Source: Candidatus Omnitrophota bacterium | GTDB lineage: Bacteria; Omnitrophota; Gorgyraeia; Zapsychrales; Zapsychraceae | Reading direction: 5' to 3' | DNA length: 9,563 bases | Assembly: GCA_018399915.1 (NCBI GenBank) | Contig: JAGYNW010000061.1 | Coordinates: 1-9,563 of the forward strand | Part shown: in pieces, positions 6,753-9,563 of the stretch | Layout: each line of letters opens with the position of its first letter | How positions within the stretch are numbered: position 1 is the first letter of the stretch | The notes under the pieces: generated by a model | Databases searched by the model: none | Told to the model about the DNA's origin: nothing | The model's input: only the letters and a program-made list of their open reading frames with translations | Translations under genes and position numbers: made by a program

Positions 6753-6802
6753 ATTTTTTGAAGAAGAAGTTTATTTAATAAATCCTGTTACCGGGAAAAA
6801 AG

Positions 6803-7387
6803 ATGACCCCTTCAGTAAATGACTTTTATGTGCAGGCATTATTATTATCTGAAATTGTCAAAAGAATATTAGATGTCAAGGCCAGTATTCATTTGGCTAA
6901 AGTTTCCTCCGTTGAGTTAAAACCCATTGTTGATTTTATGAAAAGAATGCGTGTCTCAAGCTTGGAAAAGTTCGAGCAATCGACATTCATCTCAACTGTC
7001 AATTTTTATAAGAATTCAAGTGACATGGATAATAATGTGCTGATTGGCTTGATCATTCTTTATATACCTGAAGATTATATTGATGAATTGTTAAAAAAGC
7101 TGGAATATCCTATAGATGATGAAGAAGAGGATGAAGAGGAAGCCTTAGAGGCTGCCTGCGGAACAGTCTGCAATTTAATCGCAGGAAATTTTAAATCAGG
7201 GCTTACGCAATTAGGTTATCAAGAATTAGAGATGTCACATTTTTCTTCCTATAAGAATCAAATTTTTAATGGCGTGGAATATTGTAAAAGTCGTCCTCAA
7301 AAATATGAGATTTCTTATGAAGTAAAGGGTGAGAAGAAATTAGTTCTTGATTATAATATGGGAAAAATACCTAAAGTAGAACATTAG
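6803..7387 (+). CDS. CheX-like protein with degenerate phosphatase motif
   Basis: This 194-aa soluble protein has an unassigned N-terminal part (about 1-65), then a region that resembles the CheC/CheX/FliY fold: beta-strand-like F-I-S-T-V-N-F-Y and L-I-G-L-I-I-L-Y-I-P-E (about 62-90), a very acidic stretch D-D-E-E-E-D-E-E-E (105-113), and the helix A-A-C-G-T-V-C-N-L-I-A-G-N (about 117-129). CheX and CheC dephosphorylate CheY-P through a D/S-x3-E-x2-N motif with a proline about 23 residues later. Here N124 and the following L-I-A-G-N are kept, but the Glu position is T121, the D/S position is Ala, and the proline is missing. It may therefore bind the receiver without acting as a standard phosphatase. 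The receiver gene is 50 bp upstream and the MEMO-AMMECR1 gene 27 bp downstream. The ribosome binding site is weak (GGGAAAAAAG). Confidence 0.72.
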   Translation: MTPSVNDFYVQALLLSEIVKRILDVKASIHLAKVSSVELKPIVDFMKRMRVSSLEKFEQSTFISTVNFYKNSSDMDNNVLIGLIILYIPEDYIDELLKKLEYPIDDEEEDEEEALEAACGTVCNLIAGNFKSGLTQLGYQELEMSHFSSYKNQIFNGVEYCKSRPQKYEISYEVKGEKKLVLDYNMGKIPKVEH

Positions 7388-7414
7388 GTCTAAAAGTTGG
7401 CTGGTTTTATTTAG

Positions 7415-9007
7415 ATGAGTATCTTCATGGATAAAGAATTGTTCAAAATAGATTTTCGGAAAACGATTCAAAAGAAGAGACAGATTTTTTTTTTAATAAA
7501 ACAAATAATTGTTATTTTTGCATTTCTAATAATGAGCTCTAATTCTAACGCAAATCAAGGAGTAAAGCGGCCTAATGTAAGTGGGCAATTTTATGATAGT
7601 TCGCCCCGGCAACTGTCAGAAAGTGTTGATAAGTTTTTATCTAATGCCCGGGGTGTCAAGGCTTATCCCGGAGCAAAGGTTATTATTTCTCCTCACGCTG
7701 GATATGTTTATTCCGGTAGCGTTGCAGCTTATGGGTACCAAGCCGTTAAACAGAATAAATACAAGACTATCATTATCCTTGCCCCGAGTCATTATTTCGG
7801 TTTTGATGGCTTTTCCATTGGACTTTTTGATCATTTTGAAACCCCATTAGGCCCAGTCAAAGTTGATCAAGGGTTTTCAAAGAGAGTGATAGAGTTGAAT
7901 GATAAAGCAAGCTTTGAACCTAGAGCTTTTGAAAGAGAACATTCTCTGGAAGTTCAAATTCCATTTTTGCAGAAAACGTTTCAGGAATTTCAAATTGTTC
8001 CCATCATTATCGGTCATCCAGGTTTTGATCAGATTAAATCTTTTGCCACAAATCTTGCAAAGATCGTTGGGAAAAGGGAGGATGTTCTTATTGTTGTCAG
8101 TACGGATATGTCTCATTTTCATGAAGATGCTTTGGCGAGAAAGATGGATAAAGATACAATGGAAGCGGTCGAAGAGCTGGATGCAGAAAGGATTTTTAGG
8201 GAAGTTCAGGCTGGAGCTATGGAACTGTGCGGGGTATATCCTGTTGTAGCGGCTTTATATTATGCTCAGTTGAAAGACCTGAATAATGTTGATATTTTAA
8301 AATATATGAATTCCTCTGAGATTTCTGGCGATTTTAATCGTGTTGTGGGCTATTTTTCAGCAGTTATTTATAAAGAAGTGTTATCTGGCGCAGAAGGACT
8401 GAAAACTCAACCGAAAGAGAATGAAGATATTATCAGTAACAGCGGAACCGGATTGGATTCTTCCCAAAAAAAAAAATTGATTGAAATTGCCAAAGAAGCG
8501 ATTAATTCTTATGTAAAAGAAGGCAAAAAATTACAGGTGAAAGAATTGGATCCAAGGCTCAAGCTAGAAGAAGGAGCTTTTGTTACCATTCATAAGAAAG
8601 GCCAATTAAGAGGGTGTATCGGAAATATTATTGGGCGGGGGCCCTTATATTTAACTGTTAGGGACATGGCGATTTCAGCAGCAAGTCAGGATCCACGTTT
8701 TCCTAAAGTTACCGTCGGGGAGCTTGACCAAATAGAGGTAGAGATCTCCGTGCTATCAAAACCCCGGCAAATTAACGATGCGGAAGAAATTATTATGGGA
8801 AAACATGGGGTTATTGTTAGTCGTGGCCCGTTTCATCATGGGGTCTTTTTACCGCAGGTTGCGGACAGCACGGGTTGGTCCAAAGAAATGTTTTTATCGC
8901 AGTTATGCTCTCAAAAAGCTGGCTTATCACCAGATGCATGGAAAGATCCAAAAACAAAATTAGAAATTTTTACAGCAGATGTATTCTCTGAACAGGATTT
9001 TAAATAA
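7415..9007 (+). CDS. AmmeMemoRadiSam protein B-A fusion (MEMO plus AMMECR1) with apparent signal peptide
   Basis: This 530-aa protein joins two domains. Residues about 50-322 are a MEMO family domain (AmmeMemoRadiSam protein B) with all four expected metal-site residues: H94 (S-P-H-A-G-Y), H126 (A-P-S-H), H234 (S-T-D-M-S-H) and C272 (L-C-G). E-H176-S-L-E-V-Q-I-P is also kept. After a polar linker (about 323-352), residues 353-527 form an AMMECR1 domain (protein A) with L-R-G-C-I-G at about 398-403, D-P-R-F-P at 426-430, E-I-S-V-L at 443-447 and F-L-P-Q-V at 478-482. The family usually pairs with a radical SAM protein; its reaction is, as far as I know, not established. Residues 20-47 look like a signal peptide (K-K-R, a hydrophobic stretch, then S-N-A before NQ). 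The ATG at 7415 and Met5 (7427) both lack a good ribosome binding site, and Met40 (7532) would remove the signal. Confidence 0.92.
   Translation: MSIFMDKELFKIDFRKTIQKKRQIFFLIKQIIVIFAFLIMSSNSNANQGVKRPNVSGQFYDSSPRQLSESVDKFLSNARGVKAYPGAKVIISPHAGYVYSGSVAAYGYQAVKQNKYKTIIILAPSHYFGFDGFSIGLFDHFETPLGPVKVDQGFSKRVIELNDKASFEPRAFEREHSLEVQIPFLQKTFQEFQIVPIIIGHPGFDQIKSFATNLAKIVGKREDVLIVVSTDMSHFHEDALARKMDKDTMEAVEELDAERIFREVQAGAMELCGVYPVVAALYYAQLKDLNNVDILKYMNSSEISGDFNRVVGYFSAVIYKEVLSGAEGLKTQPKENEDIISNSGTGLDSSQKKKLIEIAKEAINSYVKEGKKLQVKELDPRLKLEEGAFVTIHKKGQLRGCIGNIIGRGPLYLTVRDMAISAASQDPRFPKVTVGELDQIEVEISVLSKPRQINDAEEIIMGKHGVIVSRGPFHHGVFLPQVADSTGWSKEMFLSQLCSQKAGLSPDAWKDPKTKLEIFTADVFSEQDFK
7485..7494 (+). repeat. 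T10 homopolymer in the signal-peptide coding region
   Basis: Ten Ts in a row encode part of the hydrophobic segment (I-F-F-L). Losing one T creates TAA at once; gaining one leads to a TAA at 7540-7542, just past the Met40 codon at 7532. Runs of this length are known to favour polymerase slippage. Confidence 0.7.
8466..8476 (+). repeat. A11 homopolymer in the MEMO-AMMECR1 linker
   Basis: Eleven As encode the end of Q351 and K352-K354, at the border between the two domains. Out-of-frame TGA codons follow immediately: 8478-8480 for a one-base loss and 8482-8484 for a one-base gain. Slippage in either direction would give a MEMO-only protein of about 354-356 aa. Confidence 0.75.
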
Positions 9008-9017
9008 CACCTTTTTT

Positions 9018-9037
9018 TTGGCAGAGTGAATTGCCAA
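9018..9037 (+). other. Inverted repeat downstream of the MEMO-AMMECR1 gene
   Basis: TTGGCA (9018-9023) and TGCCAA (9032-9037) are exact reverse complements around an 8-nt loop, beginning 11 nt after the stop codon. A T8 run lies before the stem, not after it, so this is not a standard intrinsic terminator on either strand. It may be a 3' end stabiliser or part of an imperfect terminator. Confidence 0.35.
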
Positions 9038-9106
9038 CCCCTTTCTATCCCTACAATTATTCGGTCAGGATATTTTCCGAGAAAAGCAATATTAAAAAAA
9101 ATGAAA

Positions 9107-9140
9107 ATTCTAGTGTAGTTTTTTTGACCTATGCTAGAAT
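9107..9140 (+). promoter_or_regulatory. Inverted repeat spanning the promoter of the last gene
   Basis: ATTCTAG (9107-9113) and CTAGAAT (9134-9140) are perfect 7-bp reverse complements 20 bp apart. The right arm covers the -10 element and the left arm covers the -35 position, as an operator would. The regulator is unknown, and an AT-rich 7-mer could recur by chance. Confidence 0.35.
9132..9140 (+). promoter_or_regulatory. Extended -10 promoter for the terminal TPR-like gene
   Basis: TGCTAGAAT is an extended -10 (TGn followed by a five-of-six match to TATAAT). No good -35 is found 16-18 bp upstream; the nearby TTGACC (9124-9129) is only 5 bp away and cannot serve. A start near 9147 would give a leader of about 44 nt. 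Confidence 0.5.
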
Positions 9141-9190
9141 AAAATAAATCATTATATTTATTAACATCTTTATTTTTTAAGGAAAAGGTT

Positions 9191-9563
9191 ATGAATATGA
9201 AAAAATTCATCGCCGCAGGAATATGTCTTGCTATGGTATCCAGTGTTATATTAAGGGATAACTGTGTCTTTGCTCAAGAGACTACAGCAAAGAGAACGCA
9301 AGAGGATAAATTGAATCCGGTTTATACATTAGCGGTTACTTTGTTCAAAAAGGCCCAGTATGACCGGGCTAAAGAACTTTTCGAAAAAATTTATGAGGAA
9401 GCCCCTGATTATAAATTGGCAAAGGATTACTTGCAAAAGATAAAACAAAAACAATCCTTTTCCGAAGATTCTGATAAAAGACAAGAGGAAAAAATTGACC
9501 AAGCCAAACAACAGCTTTTAAATGAATATAAAGAAGGTGATAAACAATCTGATTTTGTGCTCA
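9191..9563 (+). CDS. Secreted TPR-like protein, truncated by the window end
   Basis: This reading frame is open from ATG at 9191 to the right edge: 124 complete codons with no stop, so the C terminus is missing. The N terminus is a signal peptide: M-N-M-K-K, a hydrophobic core (about 6-20), and V-F-A before Q29-E, a good signal peptidase I site. Residues about 42-85 resemble a tetratricopeptide helix pair: A-V-T-L-F-K-K-A-Q-Y-D-R-A-K-E-L-F-E-K-I and A-P-D-Y-K-L-A-K-D-Y-L. A charged, Gln/Lys-rich, probably coiled segment follows (about 86-120). The protein is probably periplasmic and may serve as an assembly scaffold; the family is not identifiable from this part. Met1 is served by AAGGA (9179-9183) and Met3 (9197) by AAAAGG (9183-9188), so the exact start is uncertain. 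It has its own promoter and follows a 183-bp gap. Confidence 0.8.
   Translation, partial: MNMKKFIAAGICLAMVSSVILRDNCVFAQETTAKRTQEDKLNPVYTLAVTLFKKAQYDRAKELFEKIYEEAPDYKLAKDYLQKIKQKQSFSEDSDKRQEEKIDQAKQQLLNEYKEGDKQSDFVL

Noticed and set aside
7899..8249. 116-aa + strand reading frame in a second frame within the MEMO domain
   Set aside because: It overlaps a strongly conserved domain in another frame and has no ribosome binding site or recognisable motif.
9107..9140. Divergent minus-strand promoter suggested by the symmetric ATTCTAG/CTAGAAT repeat
   Set aside because: No minus-strand -35 is found at suitable spacing, and no minus-strand gene follows.
8911..9210. 99-aa minus-strand reading frame across the end of the fusion gene and the gap
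   Set aside because: It overlaps the conserved AMMECR1 end and the start of the TPR-like gene, shows no domain, and has the composition of a shadow frame.
9329..9511. 60-aa minus-strand reading frame near the right edge
   Set aside because: It lies opposite the signal-peptide and TPR-like coding frame, which is open through the window end.
1..9563. CRISPR array, insertion sequence, tRNA or rRNA
   Set aside because: No regularly spaced long repeats, transposase motifs, terminal inverted repeats, or RNA gene signatures were seen on reading.

Overview
The window is AT-rich DNA (by eye well under 40% GC) with every convincing gene on the + strand. The gene content points to a Gram-negative (diderm) bacterium: an outer-membrane-type lipoprotein with a peptidoglycan-binding domain, a SPOR-domain protein, a small lipid A biosynthesis N-terminal (LAB_N) membrane protein, and an ArnT/PMT-like lipid-linked sugar transferase. 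The envelope genes, the CheX-like protein and the MEMO-AMMECR1 fusion together resemble uncultured anaerobic lineages such as Omnitrophota. That placement is an inference from gene content only and is weak.

Layout. Positions 1-77 may hold the tail of an upstream gene. Positions 101-583 encode a lipoprotein with a coiled-coil middle and a C-terminal peptidoglycan-binding domain. Positions 663-1316 encode an unrecognised soluble protein whose N-terminal half resembles DUF3102-like, phage/plasmid-type DNA-binding proteins. Positions 1366-2619 encode a membrane-anchored TolB-like (PD40) beta-propeller protein. Positions 2659-3252 encode a single-pass SPOR protein. Positions 3274-6076 are a tight three-gene unit: a GT39/ArnT-like polytopic transferase, a soluble polyprenyl-phosphate GT2 glycosyltransferase starting directly after the previous stop codon, and a LAB_N protein overlapping the GT2 gene by 8 bp. 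The likely logic is that GT2 charges a polyprenyl phosphate with sugar, the LAB_N protein helps move or present it, and the GT39 enzyme transfers the sugar to lipid A or another envelope acceptor on the outer face.

A 292-bp regulatory gap (6077-6368) follows. It carries an extended -10 promoter, three TTAA(C/G) elements spaced exactly 11 bp apart just upstream of its -35, and a perfect 8-bp dyad over the predicted transcription start. It leads into three closely spaced genes: a single-domain CheY-like receiver (6369-6752), a CheX-like protein lacking most of the known phosphatase motif (6803-7387), and a 530-aa fusion of AmmeMemoRadiSam proteins B (MEMO) and A (AMMECR1) with an apparent signal peptide (7415-9007). 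The radical SAM partner is not in the window. The fusion gene carries a T10 tract in its signal-peptide region and an A11 tract in its interdomain linker.

A second regulatory gap (9008-9190) holds another extended -10 promoter, overlapped by an inverted repeat. It precedes a secreted, TPR-like protein that begins at 9191 and runs off the window end. No tRNA, rRNA, CRISPR array or insertion sequence was seen.
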